From NCBI RefSeq assembly GCF_964283195.1, contig NZ_CAXYLH010000022.1: 22,290 nt of DNA, one strand, 5' to 3'. This stretch comes from Paratractidigestivibacter sp003150175. Its GTDB lineage: Bacteria > Actinomycetota > Coriobacteriia > Coriobacteriales > Atopobiaceae. The notes under the pieces were generated by a model. The model did no database searches. It was not told the origin of the DNA and saw nothing but the letters and a program-made list of their open reading frames with translations. Below, piece by piece: positions 1-7,760 of this stretch. Both the position numbers and the translations under genes were made by a program. Within the stretch, counting starts at the first letter, position 1, and each line of letters starts with the position of its first letter.

Positions 1-22
1 CGATTGCAAATGTTACCTGGGG

Positions 23-41
23 GGCGGGCCTCTGGCCCGCC
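23..41. other. GC-rich stem-loop near window start
   Basis: Arms GGCGGGCC and GGCCCGCC pair perfectly over 8 bp around a 3-nt loop (TCT). No T-run follows on either strand, so it is not a clear intrinsic terminator. It may be the end of a transcript entering from outside the window. No gene is visible in positions 1-435. Apart from this hairpin, the stretch holds the ~31-bp repeats at 114-252, a perfect 10-bp tandem duplication (CGGCAGCACA at 403-412 and 413-422) and the ribosome-binding site of the next gene. Confidence 0.4.
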
Positions 42-113
42 ACTGCTATTTACACCACTTTATGGACGTAGCTCTTACGGCGTCGGTTTTCACCGGAAAC
101 TCCAACCATCGCT

Positions 114-252
114 ACCGACGCTCCCCGATTCCCGCGCGCCTCTTACCGACGGGCCTCGATTCCGGTGAGCGATAACCGACTGGCCCCAGATTCCGGTGCG
201 CATTCGCCGACGCTCGTGGATTCCGGAACGCGGCTGCCTGCCCTCGGATTCC
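114..252. repeat. degenerate ~31-bp tandem repeat
   Basis: The word GATTCC recurs at 127, 158, 189, 219 and 247. An ACCGAC or GCCGAC word recurs at 114, 145, 175 and 207. Both series have a period of about 30-31 bp, giving four to five decayed copies of the pattern ACCGACG - six bases - GATTCCGG. Adjacent units also contain CGGT and ACCG words that could pair. No open frame crosses the repeats with coding character. The function is unknown. It could be a relic intergenic repeat family or a multi-site protein-binding region. Confidence 0.55.
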
Positions 253-435
253 CGCATCCCCACTCCACCGGCGCCGCAGGCCATGCGATGCGCGCCGGTG
301 CCGATACGCAACGTCGGCGCACGAGCGTCGATACGCGATGTGCTTCTTTGCAGCATGGGCCGGCCGATGTCGCCCGTTGGTCCATACTTGGCAGCGAGCA
401 TCCGGCAGCACACGGCAGCACACAAAAGGAGCCCC

Positions 436-1254
436 ATGTACAAGCTCATCGCCGCGGACCTCGACGAGACCCTGCTCGATTCCGACCACAAGATCCCCCA
501 GCGCGTGGTCGACGCCGTCGCCGCCGCCCGCGAGCGCGGGGTCAAGTTCGTGCCCGCCACCGGCAGGCCCAACGGGACCGTGGAGGACGTCCTCGAGACG
601 CTCGGCCTCGCCGGCCGCGAAGACGAGTATGTGATCGGATTCAACGGCGGTAGCCTCACCCGCAACTCATCGCCCGAGCCGATCGTCTACTCCGAGCTCG
701 ACCGCGCGACCGTCCAAGAGCTCTGGAGCTACGGCATCGAGCGCAAGCTCTGCATCCACCTGTACACGCTCGACCCGGTCTACATGTGGAACTACTACGA
801 CTGGGAGCGCGCCTACATCGGCGGCCGCATGAACATCGTGCCGACCGACGAGCCCTCGCTCGACTTCCTCGAAGGGGAGGTCTTCACGAAGATCCTCTTT
901 GCCAGCCAAGATATGGGCTATCTGCGCGCGTGCGAGTCCGAGCTCGGCGCCGCGGGCGTGACCCGCGGGTTGGACGTCGTGTATTCCAGCGGCCGCTACC
1001 TCGAGTTCAACCCGCACGGCGTGAACAAGGGCGCGGGGCTTCTGGCCCTGGCAGAGCGCCTGGGCATCAAACAGGAGGAGACCATCGCCGTCGGCGACAG
1101 CTCCAACGACCTCGCCATGATCCGCGCGGCTGGCCTCGGCTGCGCCGTCGCGAACGCCTCCGACGAGGCGAAGGCCGCCGCCGGCTACGTCTGCGCCGGC
1201 AGCAACGACGACGGTGCCGTCGCCGAGATCATCGAGAAGTTCGTGCTCGGATAG
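436..1254 (+). CDS. HAD superfamily hydrolase, Cof-type (subfamily IIB)
   Basis: Predicted 272-residue cytoplasmic phosphatase. HAD motif I is at the N-terminus (AADLDETLL, nucleophile D8 and acid D10). A Thr-containing motif II follows (ATGRP). A Lys-bearing VNKGAGLLAL segment and motif IV GDSSNDLAM lie near the C-terminus. The region between is the size of the Cof-type C2 cap, and total length is normal for the family. The ATG at 436 is chosen because AAAGGAG lies just upstream; the frame stays open further 5' but without family-like sequence. Family members dephosphorylate sugar phosphates, flavin nucleotides or similar small metabolites, and the substrate cannot be read from sequence. It stands alone, converging on the sugar-acid operon. 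Confidence 0.9.
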   Translation: MYKLIAADLDETLLDSDHKIPQRVVDAVAAARERGVKFVPATGRPNGTVEDVLETLGLAGREDEYVIGFNGGSLTRNSSPEPIVYSELDRATVQELWSYGIERKLCIHLYTLDPVYMWNYYDWERAYIGGRMNIVPTDEPSLDFLEGEVFTKILFASQDMGYLRACESELGAAGVTRGLDVVYSSGRYLEFNPHGVNKGAGLLALAERLGIKQEETIAVGDSSNDLAMIRAAGLGCAVANASDEAKAAAGYVCAGSNDDGAVAEIIEKFVLG

Positions 1255-1407
1255 CAACGCCGCGCCTCAACGCGGCGCGGCGCCGCGAAACAGTGCGCAC
1301 AAAGTAAGGGGGCGCCCGCAAAAGCCCAGGTAATTTACAAGACAGTGTTTCTTTATGTACACTAACGCGGCGAACCCGGGCAGCGTAGCACCGCAAACGG
1401 CACAAAG

Positions 1408-1449
1408 AAGGGCGGCCCCTCGGATGCGTGTATCCGAGGGGCCGCCCTT
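1408..1449. terminator. perfect 18-bp stem-loop between convergent genes
   Basis: Arms 1408-1425 and 1432-1449 are exactly complementary over 18 bp, with a 6-nt loop (GCGTGT). On the minus strand the stem is followed by TTCTTTGTG, so it most plausibly ends the dehydratase transcript. On the plus strand the following bases are not T-rich, so termination of the HAD gene there is less sure. The rest of 1255-1490 holds a small GC hairpin just after the HAD stop codon and an AT-rich patch at about 1330-1367, but no gene I can support. Confidence 0.7.
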
Positions 1450-1490
1450 GTGATCAGCTGACGCTTCTGCGCACAACGGCGCGAGGAGCG

Positions 1491-3269
1491 CTACTCCATG
1501 TAGCCGCCCTTGATGGCGGACACGGCGTGCTCGGTGAAGAACTTGAGCGTGCCGGAGGTGTAGCGGTTGGGGCGCGGCTTCCAGTTGGCGCGGCGCTCGG
1601 CCAGGACGGCGTCGACCTCGGCCGGCTCCATCTCCTTGCCGGCGATGCCGCAGATCTCGAGCGTGCGCTCGGGGATGTTGATGCGGATGAGGTCGCCCTC
1701 CTCGACGAGAGCGATCGGGCCGCCCACAGCAGCCTCAGGGGAAACGTGGCCGATGGCGGGGCCCTTAGAGGCGCCGGAGAAGCGCCCGTCGGTAATCAGC
1801 GCGATGGAGGCGCCCAGCTCGGGGTCGCTTGCGATGGCCTCGGTGGTGTAGAACATCTCGGGCATGCCGGAACCCTTGGGGCCCTCGTAGCGGATGATCA
1901 CGGCGTCGCCGGGCTTGACCTCGTGCGTCAGGACGGCGTGGATGGCGTCCTCTTCGCAGTCGAACGGACGGGCCTTGAGGGTGGCCTGGAACATCTCGCG
2001 CGGGACGACGGTGTGCTTGACGACGGCCCCCTCGGGAGCGAGGTTGCCGTGCAGGATGGCGATGGAGCCGTCGGTGCCGAAGGCCTGGTCGAACGGACGG
2101 ATGATGTCCTCGCGCTTGAGGCCCCACTTCTGGAGGTAGCTCTCGCACTTCTCGTAGTAGCCGTTGGCCTTGAGATCCTCGAGGTTCTCGCCGAGGGTCT
2201 TGCCCGTGACGGTCATGACGTCGAGGTGGAGCATCGACTTGATCTCCTCCATGATGCGCGGCACGCCGCCGGCATAGTAGAAGAACTGCGCCGGCCACTC
2301 GCCCGCAGGACGGACGTTGAGCAGGTAGTGGGCGCCGCGGTGCAGGCGGTCGAAGTCGTCGGTGGACATCTCGATGCCGAACTCGCGGGCGATCGCGGGG
2401 ATGTGGAGCAGCGAGTTGGTGGAGCCGGAGATGGCGCCGTGGACCATGATCAGGTTCTCGAAGGACTCCTTGGTCACGATGTCGCGCGGGCACAGGTTGT
2501 GCTCGGAGAGCCACACGGACTGGCGGCCGGCGGCACGGGCGAACTCGCGCAGGTCGGTGCTGGTAGCGGGCAGCAGCGAGGTGCCAGGGAGCATCAGGCC
2601 CAGGGCCTCAGCGGTGACCTGCATGGTGGAGGCGGTGCCCATGAAGGAGCAGGCGCCGCAGCTCGGGCAGGCGTTGTGCTTGGCGAACTCGAGCTCCTCC
2701 TCGGAGATCTCGCCGCGCTCGTAGCGGGCAGAGATCGCGCCGAGCTGCTCGAGGGTGAGCAGGTCGGGGCCGGCGTCCATGACGCCGCCGGTGACGACGA
2801 TCGACGGGATGTTGATGCGGCCCATGGCCATGAGGTTCGCGGGCAGGCCCTTGTCGCAGCTGGCGACGAAGACGCCGGCGTCGAACGGGGTGGCCTTGGC
2901 GTGGATCTCGATCATGTTGGCGATCATGTCGCGGCTGGGCAGCGAGTAGTTGATGCCGTCGTGGCCCTGGGCCTCGCCGTCGCACATATCGGTGCAGAAG
3001 TAACGGGCGCCGTGGCCGCCGGCCTCGGCGACGCCCTTGCGAACCTCCTCGACGAGCTCAAAGAGGCCGGCGGAGCCGGGGTGCGAGTCACCGAAGGTGG
3101 ACTCGATGATCACCTGGGGCTTGTCCAGGTCGGGCACGGTCCAGCCGGAGCCGAGGCGCAGCGGGTCCATCTCGGGGCTGATCTTGCGGAACTTGCCGGA
3201 GCGGGGCTGCAGCTTAGCGGCGAGGTCGGCGGCTTCTTTCTTCACGTCGGAAGCGGTCTGGTCGTTCAT
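1491..3269 (-). CDS. IlvD/Edd-family dehydratase, probable sugar-acid (aldonate) dehydratase
   Basis: A 592-residue Fe-S-dependent dehydratase of the IlvD/Edd family, which removes water from 2,3-dihydroxy acids. Cluster cysteines are placed as in the family: C96 (MCDGEAQG), C138 (CDKGLP) and C207 in a CPSCGAC segment. K140 follows the second Cys. ITDGRFSGASKG near residue 480 carries the family's catalytic Ser. The ATG at 3269 has AAGGAG just upstream; an in-frame ATG at 3302 lacks this. It lies downstream of a GntP permease and near a divergent FadR-type regulator, with no branched-chain biosynthesis genes around. Motifs such as HLDVMTVTGKTLGENLE resemble the YjhG/YagF xylonate-dehydratase branch. 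I therefore favour an aldonate dehydratase over the biosynthetic dihydroxy-acid dehydratase. The substrate is not determined. Confidence 0.85.
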   Translation of the reverse strand: MNDQTASDVKKEAADLAAKLQPRSGKFRKISPEMDPLRLGSGWTVPDLDKPQVIIESTFGDSHPGSAGLFELVEEVRKGVAEAGGHGARYFCTDMCDGEAQGHDGINYSLPSRDMIANMIEIHAKATPFDAGVFVASCDKGLPANLMAMGRINIPSIVVTGGVMDAGPDLLTLEQLGAISARYERGEISEEELEFAKHNACPSCGACSFMGTASTMQVTAEALGLMLPGTSLLPATSTDLREFARAAGRQSVWLSEHNLCPRDIVTKESFENLIMVHGAISGSTNSLLHIPAIAREFGIEMSTDDFDRLHRGAHYLLNVRPAGEWPAQFFYYAGGVPRIMEEIKSMLHLDVMTVTGKTLGENLEDLKANGYYEKCESYLQKWGLKREDIIRPFDQAFGTDGSIAILHGNLAPEGAVVKHTVVPREMFQATLKARPFDCEEDAIHAVLTHEVKPGDAVIIRYEGPKGSGMPEMFYTTEAIASDPELGASIALITDGRFSGASKGPAIGHVSPEAAVGGPIALVEEGDLIRINIPERTLEICGIAGKEMEPAEVDAVLAERRANWKPRPNRYTSGTLKFFTEHAVSAIKGGYME

Positions 3270-3321
3270 TATCTTCTCCTTCTTTATCGGATGGATAAGC
3301 ACATTGAGGTGGTGCGGGGGT

Positions 3322-3340
3322 GCGCCTGCGCGGCAGGCGC
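3322..3340 (-). other. intercistronic stem-loop
   Basis: GCGCCTG and CAGGCGC form a perfect 7-bp stem with a 5-nt loop in the 95-bp gap between the permease stop and the dehydratase start. There is no T-run, so it is more likely an mRNA stability or partial attenuation element than a full terminator. It could adjust the dehydratase:permease ratio, but that is inference only. Confidence 0.35.
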
Positions 3341-3364
3341 GGGGAGGTCACGAGGCCTGTGGGG

Positions 3365-4726
3365 TTAGGCGAACATCGAGATGACGAGCGCGCAGACGAG
3401 GCCGACGATACCGATGAGGGTCTCCATGACGGTCCAGGAGGAAAGCGTGGTCTTCTCGTCGATCTCGAGGAACGAGGAGCACATCCAGAACCCGGCGTCG
3501 TTCACGTGCGAGAGCGCGGTGGCGCCGCCGCAGATGGCGATGCAGATGGCGGCGCGCATGAGCACGGAGGAGGCGGCGACGGCGGGCATGGCGGCCATGA
3601 TGCCGGAGGCCATGGTCATGGCAACGATCGAGCTGCCCACGGAGGCGCGGACGAGCACAGCGATGAGGAAGCCGACGACGACCAGGGGAAGCGGGCTGCT
3701 CTCGAGCACGGGGCCGATGACCTGGCCGAGGCCGCAGTCCTGGAGCATCCAGCGGATGACGCCGCCGCACGCGATGACGAGCAGGATCATGCCGACGGGC
3801 TTGAGGGAGCGGTCGAGAAGCGCCTTGAGCTCGGCACCGGTGTAGCCGCGGCGCGTGCCGAGCAGGTACATGGCGACGAGGGTCGCCAGGGTGAGGGCCA
3901 CGAAGGGCTTGCCGATGAACGAGAGCACGTCGGCGACCTGCTTCGGGATGGGGATGTAGGAGGAAAGCGTGCCGAGCAGGATGAGGCACAGCGGGGTGAG
4001 GACGATGGCGAGGACCATGCCGAAGGACGGGGCCTCCTTCTGGTCGCCCTCCTCCTCGGCGGCGGCCACGTGCTCGGGGACCTCGACGAAGAAGCGCCCG
4101 CCGACGTTGCGGCCCCAGGCGACGCCCGCGACGGCCATCGCGATGAAGGCGGTCGGAACGCCGACGAGGATCAGCGTGCCGAGGTCGACGCCGAGCGTGC
4201 CGGCGACGAGGACGGAGCCGGCTGAGGGCGGCACGAACGCGTAGCCCGCGGCGAGGCCGGCCAGAAGCGCGATGCCGTAGTAGAGCGTGGACTTCTTGGT
4301 CTGGGAGGCGACGCTGAAGGCGAGCGGGATCAGGACGACGACTCCGGCCTCGAAAAACACGGTGGTGCCGATGACGAGGCCCGTGATGCCGAGCGCCCAG
4401 CTCGAGTGGCCCTGGCCGAACTTGTCGATGAAGGTCTGGGCGATCTTCTTTGCGCCGCCGCTCTCCTCGAGGATCTGGCCGAACATCGAGCCCAGGCCGA
4501 TGAGCAGCGCGATGTTCTGGAGCGTCATGCCGACGCCCTTGGTGACCGTACTCGCCACGAGGTCAAGCGGCATGCCGGCGCCGATGCCGATGAAGATCGC
4601 GGAGACCATCATCGAAAGCACCGGGTGGAGCTTGAACTTGATGATCAGGGCGAGCAGCAGGACGATGCCGATGATCGCCGAGACGACGAGCCGCGTTGGG
4701 TCCGCCATGAAGGTTGTGTCTGCCAT
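3365..4726 (-). CDS. GntP-family gluconate/sugar-acid:H+ symporter
   Basis: A 453-residue polytopic membrane protein with hydrophobic segments along its whole length and a short acidic cytoplasmic loop around residues 215-235. The family motif HVNDAGFW is present in the C-terminal half. The early region (HPVLSMMVSAIFIGIGAGMP) is typical of GntP transporters, which import gluconate or related acids with protons. The segment that in gluconate permeases usually reads PPHPGP is PPSAG here (residues 166-170), so the substrate may differ from gluconate. The ATG at 4726 has GGAGAGG upstream. It is the first gene of a two-gene operon with the dehydratase, and the divergent FadR-type gene is the likely regulator. 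Confidence 0.88.
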   Translation of the reverse strand: MADTTFMADPTRLVVSAIIGIVLLLALIIKFKLHPVLSMMVSAIFIGIGAGMPLDLVASTVTKGVGMTLQNIALLIGLGSMFGQILEESGGAKKIAQTFIDKFGQGHSSWALGITGLVIGTTVFFEAGVVVLIPLAFSVASQTKKSTLYYGIALLAGLAAGYAFVPPSAGSVLVAGTLGVDLGTLILVGVPTAFIAMAVAGVAWGRNVGGRFFVEVPEHVAAAEEEGDQKEAPSFGMVLAIVLTPLCLILLGTLSSYIPIPKQVADVLSFIGKPFVALTLATLVAMYLLGTRRGYTGAELKALLDRSLKPVGMILLVIACGGVIRWMLQDCGLGQVIGPVLESSPLPLVVVGFLIAVLVRASVGSSIVAMTMASGIMAAMPAVAASSVLMRAAICIAICGGATALSHVNDAGFWMCSSFLEIDEKTTLSSWTVMETLIGIVGLVCALVISMFA

Positions 4727-4736
4727 ATCCTCTCCA

Positions 4737-4929
4737 ATTCATCAGACCTTTTCTATCTCGATGAAGACCATAAGGGTTTTGCAATTCATCTGATGTTTGA
4801 ATCTTAAAAAACAGCTGATTTTGTCTGACGTATTTTGCAGACGGCAGTTTTTGTTCCGTGAACGGTAATTATTGTCCGGAGTAGACACAAATCAATCAAA
4901 TACGATGCCGTACAATACCTCTGATGAAT
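4737..4929. promoter_or_regulatory. divergent regulatory region with three ATTCATC(A/T)GA motifs
   Basis: The region between the permease and its divergent regulator is AT-rich relative to its surroundings. ATTCATCAGA occurs at 4737-4746, ATTCATCTGA at 4784-4793 and the exact inverse TCTGATGAAT at 4920-4929. The outer two lie next to the two translation starts, as expected for a repressor acting on both genes. The copy at 4920-4929 overlaps an upstream in-frame ATG (4924) of the regulator, which supports the downstream start at 4951. TACAAT at 4911-4916 is a possible -10 for the regulator, but no convincing -35 is seen. Confidence 0.45.
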
Positions 4930-4950
4930 CTCGTAGGAATAGAGGTTTCC

Positions 4951-5637
4951 ATGGCACAGACCGAGCCCGGCCTCCCCGAGAGGCTCTCGGCAAAGATCAT
5001 CCAGCTCATCCTCGACGAGGGCCTCGGGCAGGGCGACCGCCTACCCAACGAGGCGGTGCTCGTCGAGCGCCTCGGCGCCGGCCGCAGCTCGGTCCGCGAG
5101 GCCATGAAGCTCCTGCAGTCCCGCAACATCGTGCGCATCAAGCAGGGCTCGGGCACCTATGTCGCCTCGAACCCCGGCGTCGCGGACGACCCGCTCGGCT
5201 TCACCTTCATCGAGGACAAGCGGCGCCTGGCGAGCGACCTGCTCGAGGTCCGCTTCATGATCGAGCCCGAGATGGCCAGGATGGCGGCCAAGCACGCGAC
5301 GGACGCCCAGGTGGCCCGGATCGTCGAGCTCTGCGACGAGTCGGAGCGCCTGGCCGAGGCGGGCGCGGACTACGCCGACGCGGACACGGCCTTCCATAAC
5401 GCCATCGCAGAGAGCTGCGGCAACCTCGTGATGCCGCGCCTCATAGCGGTCCTCAAGTCCTCCGTGCCCCTCTTCATCGACGTGACGGGAAAGAAGCTCG
5501 TGGCGGAGACCATCCGCACGCACCGCGGCGTCGCCGACGCCATCGCGGCGCACGACGGCACCGCCGCCCACGACGCGATGTTCCTGCACCTCGTGTACAA
5601 CCGCAACGTCATAAATCACGAGACGGCGCAGGCCTAA
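4951..5637 (+). CDS. FadR/GntR-family transcriptional regulator (FCD domain)
   Basis: A 228-residue regulator. An N-terminal GntR winged helix covers about residues 10-72, with the recognition segment LPNEAVLVERLGAGRSSVRE. The C-terminal all-helical FCD ligand domain shows D145-x3-H149 (DTAFHNAIAES), H191 and H213 at positions that fit the metal-binding set of this domain. FadR-subfamily members with this domain usually sense organic or sugar acids. The ATG at 4951 is preceded by GAGG at good spacing; the in-frame ATG at 4924 has no such site. It is divergent from the permease-dehydratase operon, which it probably represses until the substrate or an intermediate is present. Its stop codon lies 3 nt from the stop of the convergent nudC. 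Confidence 0.9.
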   Translation: MAQTEPGLPERLSAKIIQLILDEGLGQGDRLPNEAVLVERLGAGRSSVREAMKLLQSRNIVRIKQGSGTYVASNPGVADDPLGFTFIEDKRRLASDLLEVRFMIEPEMARMAAKHATDAQVARIVELCDESERLAEAGADYADADTAFHNAIAESCGNLVMPRLIAVLKSSVPLFIDVTGKKLVAETIRTHRGVADAIAAHDGTAAHDAMFLHLVYNRNVINHETAQA

Positions 5638-5640
5638 GCC

Positions 5641-6531
5641 CTACCCCAGCACCTCGCGGCCGCGCAGGCGGAACTGCTCGATCATCTCGCCGGTCATGCT
5701 CACGCGGTCGCGCGTGCGCTCCAGGGGGATCTTGTCGCGCGTGAACCAGCGCGCCTCCTTGAGCTCCTCGTGGTCGACGCGGATCTCGTCGGAGCCGTCG
5801 ACCTCGGCCCAGAACCCGACGAGCAGCGTGTCCGAGAAGCTCCACGGCTGGCTCTTGTAGAACCGCAGGTTCTTGACGCGCAGGCCGACCTCCTCCATGA
5901 CCTCGCGGTGGACGGTGTTCTCGAGCGGCTCGCCGATCTCGGTGAAGCCGGCCACGAGCGCCCACAACGCGGTGGTGCGGCCGTTGTAGCGTGTGAGTAC
6001 GATGCGCTCGCGCCCCTCCGAGCAGTCCACGATGCCGCAGATGATGCCCGGGCAGATCTTCGGGTAGGTGATCTTGGCGCACTCGGGGCAGACCACCTCG
6101 CGGCTGCGGGGCCCGAGCTCGGTCGGGTGTCCGCAGCGGGAGCAGAAGCGGTTGTCGCGGTACCAGCGGTCGAGCTGGCTGCCCGTGACGGCGGCGAAGA
6201 GAAGCTCTGCCGGCTCGGCGTAGCGAAGCCAGTTGATCGCCTCGTACGTGAAGCCCTCGGGCACGGCGACGGCGTCGTCGAGCGCGATCCAGAAGCGCGC
6301 CTCGTCGATGGCGAAGGCGTACACGAGCCGTTCGGGCGCGCCGGGCAGCTCGCCCAGGTGCGGCAGGTCGAACTCGTCGCCCGCGGCCCACGCGTCCGCG
6401 CCGCGCCCGCCGTGCGCCGTCGCGCGCACGAGGCAGCCCCGATCGCGGTAATGCAGCACATAGTCGCCCGCTGCGGGCTCGCAGACGACGTACTCGTTGT
6501 GGTAGACGTGCTCGCCGATCTCTTGGATCAT
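5641..6531 (-). CDS. nudC: NADH pyrophosphatase / NAD-capped RNA decapping Nudix hydrolase
   Basis: A 296-residue protein with the NudC architecture. A divergent N-terminal domain is followed by a four-Cys zinc ribbon (C130, C133, C148, C151). The complete Nudix box spans residues 195-217 (GFTEIGE ... REVMEEVGL), matching G-x5-E-x7-REUxEExGU. The SQPWSFSDTLL segment right after the box is the signature that marks NADH pyrophosphatases within the Nudix family. Members hydrolyse NADH to NMNH and AMP and remove NAD caps from RNA. AAGGGA sits about a dozen bases before the ATG at 6531, a slightly long spacing. It may be cotranscribed with the DMT permease upstream, but the 88-bp gap contains a small hairpin. 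Confidence 0.92.
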   Translation of the reverse strand: MIQEIGEHVYHNEYVVCEPAAGDYVLHYRDRGCLVRATAHGGRGADAWAAGDEFDLPHLGELPGAPERLVYAFAIDEARFWIALDDAVAVPEGFTYEAINWLRYAEPAELLFAAVTGSQLDRWYRDNRFCSRCGHPTELGPRSREVVCPECAKITYPKICPGIICGIVDCSEGRERIVLTRYNGRTTALWALVAGFTEIGEPLENTVHREVMEEVGLRVKNLRFYKSQPWSFSDTLLVGFWAEVDGSDEIRVDHEELKEARWFTRDKIPLERTRDRVSMTGEMIEQFRLRGREVLG

Positions 6532-6583
6532 CGCTTGCCAAGTCCCTTCCGAAGCCTCGACCCCTAGGGCCTACATAAGTAAG

Positions 6584-6603
6584 CCCCGCGCCGATGCGCA
6601 GGG
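6584..6603 (-). terminator. weak stem-loop between DMT permease and nudC
   Basis: On the minus strand CCCTGCGC and GCGCGGGG form an 8-bp stem (one G-U pair) around ATCG. Only a weak T-rich stretch (CTTACTTATG) follows. It could partly terminate the permease transcript before nudC. Readthrough is plausible. Confidence 0.3.
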
Positions 6604-6619
6604 CCAGTTTGAACCTTTG

Positions 6620-7573
6620 TTAAGCTTCCTCGACGCCCGCCTCGCGGATAGCGTCGCCGCCGAGCCGCGCGCGAACCCACATGAGCGCCGGCACGCCGGC
6701 CTCGCTCACCACGACGGCGGCGAAGATCGACGCGAAGCCGCAGGCGAGCCGGGGCGTCACGACCTCCCCGTAGAATAGCACGCTCGCGATGACGGCAAAG
6801 ACGCTCTCGAGCGAGAGCAGGAGCGACGCCGGCGCGGGCGGGACGTGCGCCTGGCCGAGGTTTTGCACGACCATGCACACCGCCGACGAAAGGATGACCA
6901 GGTAGAACAAGGCGCCCCAGATGCCGGGGTCGGCAAAGACGCCGAAGTCGATGACCCCCTCGAGCACGAGGGCGGCCGCGAGCGACACCACGGCGCTCAT
7001 GGCGAGCTGCGTCACCGTCATGGTCATGACCTCATGCCCGGAGGCCGAGAAGCGCGCGACCGCCACGATGTGCAGCGCGTAGAGCACGGCCGAGACCAGG
7101 GTGAGCATGTCTCCCCAGCTGAGGCCCACCGAGAAGTCGTCGCCGAGCGAGAGCAGCCCGACGCCCAGGATGCCGAGCGCCGCGGCGACGATGCTCGTGG
7201 CGCCGGGACGCCGGCGGGCGACCGCCCAGTTGACGAAGGGCACCATCACGCAGTAGGTCGCGGTCAAAAAAGCGTTGCGCCCGGGCGTGGTGTCGGTGAG
7301 GCCGATGTTCTGCACGACGAAGGCGGTGCCGGACAAGATTCCCAGCACGGCGCCGCAGCGCAGGGTCGAGGCGTCGAGGTGCGGCCGCACGCGCTTCCAG
7401 AACAGCGCGCCGACGATCAAGGCCGAGAAGAAGAACCTCACGAACATGAGCCAGCACGGGGGCACGACGTCGAGCGCACCCTTGATGACGACGAACGAGC
7501 CGCCCCAGATGGCGGCGGCTCCGGCCAGCGCGATTTTCCACACTCCTGTGGGCATGTCTTTCTCTGTAATCAT
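6620..7573 (-). CDS. EamA/DMT-family permease
   Basis: A 317-residue inner-membrane protein. About ten hydrophobic segments are arranged as two EamA repeats, each opening with the typical short helix pairs (AAAIWGGSFVVIKGAL and later LTLVSAVLYALHIVAV). Drug/metabolite transporters of this family export or exchange amino acids, nucleotides or other small metabolites; nothing here identifies the substrate. The ATG at 7573 lacks a ribosome-binding site, but a TATAAT hexamer ends 7 nt upstream, which would give a leaderless mRNA. The in-frame ATG at 7555 has only a weak AGAGAAAG upstream. There is no clear functional link to its neighbours. Confidence 0.85.
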   Translation of the reverse strand: MITEKDMPTGVWKIALAGAAAIWGGSFVVIKGALDVVPPCWLMFVRFFFSALIVGALFWKRVRPHLDASTLRCGAVLGILSGTAFVVQNIGLTDTTPGRNAFLTATYCVMVPFVNWAVARRRPGATSIVAAALGILGVGLLSLGDDFSVGLSWGDMLTLVSAVLYALHIVAVARFSASGHEVMTMTVTQLAMSAVVSLAAALVLEGVIDFGVFADPGIWGALFYLVILSSAVCMVVQNLGQAHVPPAPASLLLSLESVFAVIASVLFYGEVVTPRLACGFASIFAAVVVSEAGVPALMWVRARLGGDAIREAGVEEA

Positions 7574-7580
7574 GGGGGCG

Positions 7581-7586
7581 ATTATA
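7581..7586 (-). promoter_or_regulatory. consensus -10 hexamer of the DMT permease gene
   Basis: A perfect TATAAT on the minus strand, with 7 nt between it and the ATG at 7573. The expected transcription start would fall on or beside that ATG. The -35 region (about GGCCAA) is poor. If used, the transcript is leaderless, or has an 18-nt leader if translation starts at 7555. Confidence 0.45.
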
Positions 7587-7666
7587 CGGCAGGCGGCAAG
7601 TTTTTGGCCGCGAGCGTCGCATGCGAGCGAAAACTGCCGTAAACTACTCGGAGGATTGGTCGCATT

Positions 7667-7736
7667 GCGGCCATGCCGCTAGCTCTGACCGGCCTGAGGG
7701 GGTCGGTAGGTTCGCGCGGGCGCATGGGCCCGCGCG
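7667..7736 (+). promoter_or_regulatory. structured leader with three consecutive stem-loops
   Basis: Three adjacent hairpins precede the scaffold gene. The first is GCGGC/GCCGC with a 3-nt loop (7667-7679). The second is CTGACC/GGTCGG with one U-G pair (7685-7706). The third is a perfect 9-bp stem CGCGCGGGC/GCCCGCGCG with a 6-nt loop (7713-7736), which ends about 10 nt before the purine-rich ribosome-binding site. The gap between the divergent permease and scaffold genes (7574-7760) holds no gene. No T-run follows the last stem, so it is not a standard attenuator. I match it to no known riboswitch class. Confidence 0.4.
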
Positions 7737-7760
7737 GGATTATACGGAGAGGAGCATTAC

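Noticed and set aside
114..252. Possible CRISPR array
   Set aside because: Units are too degenerate, the period has no constant repeat plus unique spacer, and no cas genes are present.
1267..1476. A 69-codon minus-strand frame between HAD and dehydratase genes
   Set aside because: It spans the 18-bp terminator stem, has no ribosome-binding site I can see and no recognisable sequence.
1428..3368. A 646-codon open frame on the plus strand, antisense to the dehydratase
   Set aside because: It mirrors the dehydratase codons; its composition is the Val/Ala/Gly/Leu/Asp-rich pattern expected from reverse-reading GC-biased codons, and it has no family motifs.
7660..7740. Possible tRNA in the hairpin-rich leader
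   Set aside because: No acceptor stem pairing, no T-loop (GTTCGA-type) sequence and no CCA or anticodon arm of proper geometry.
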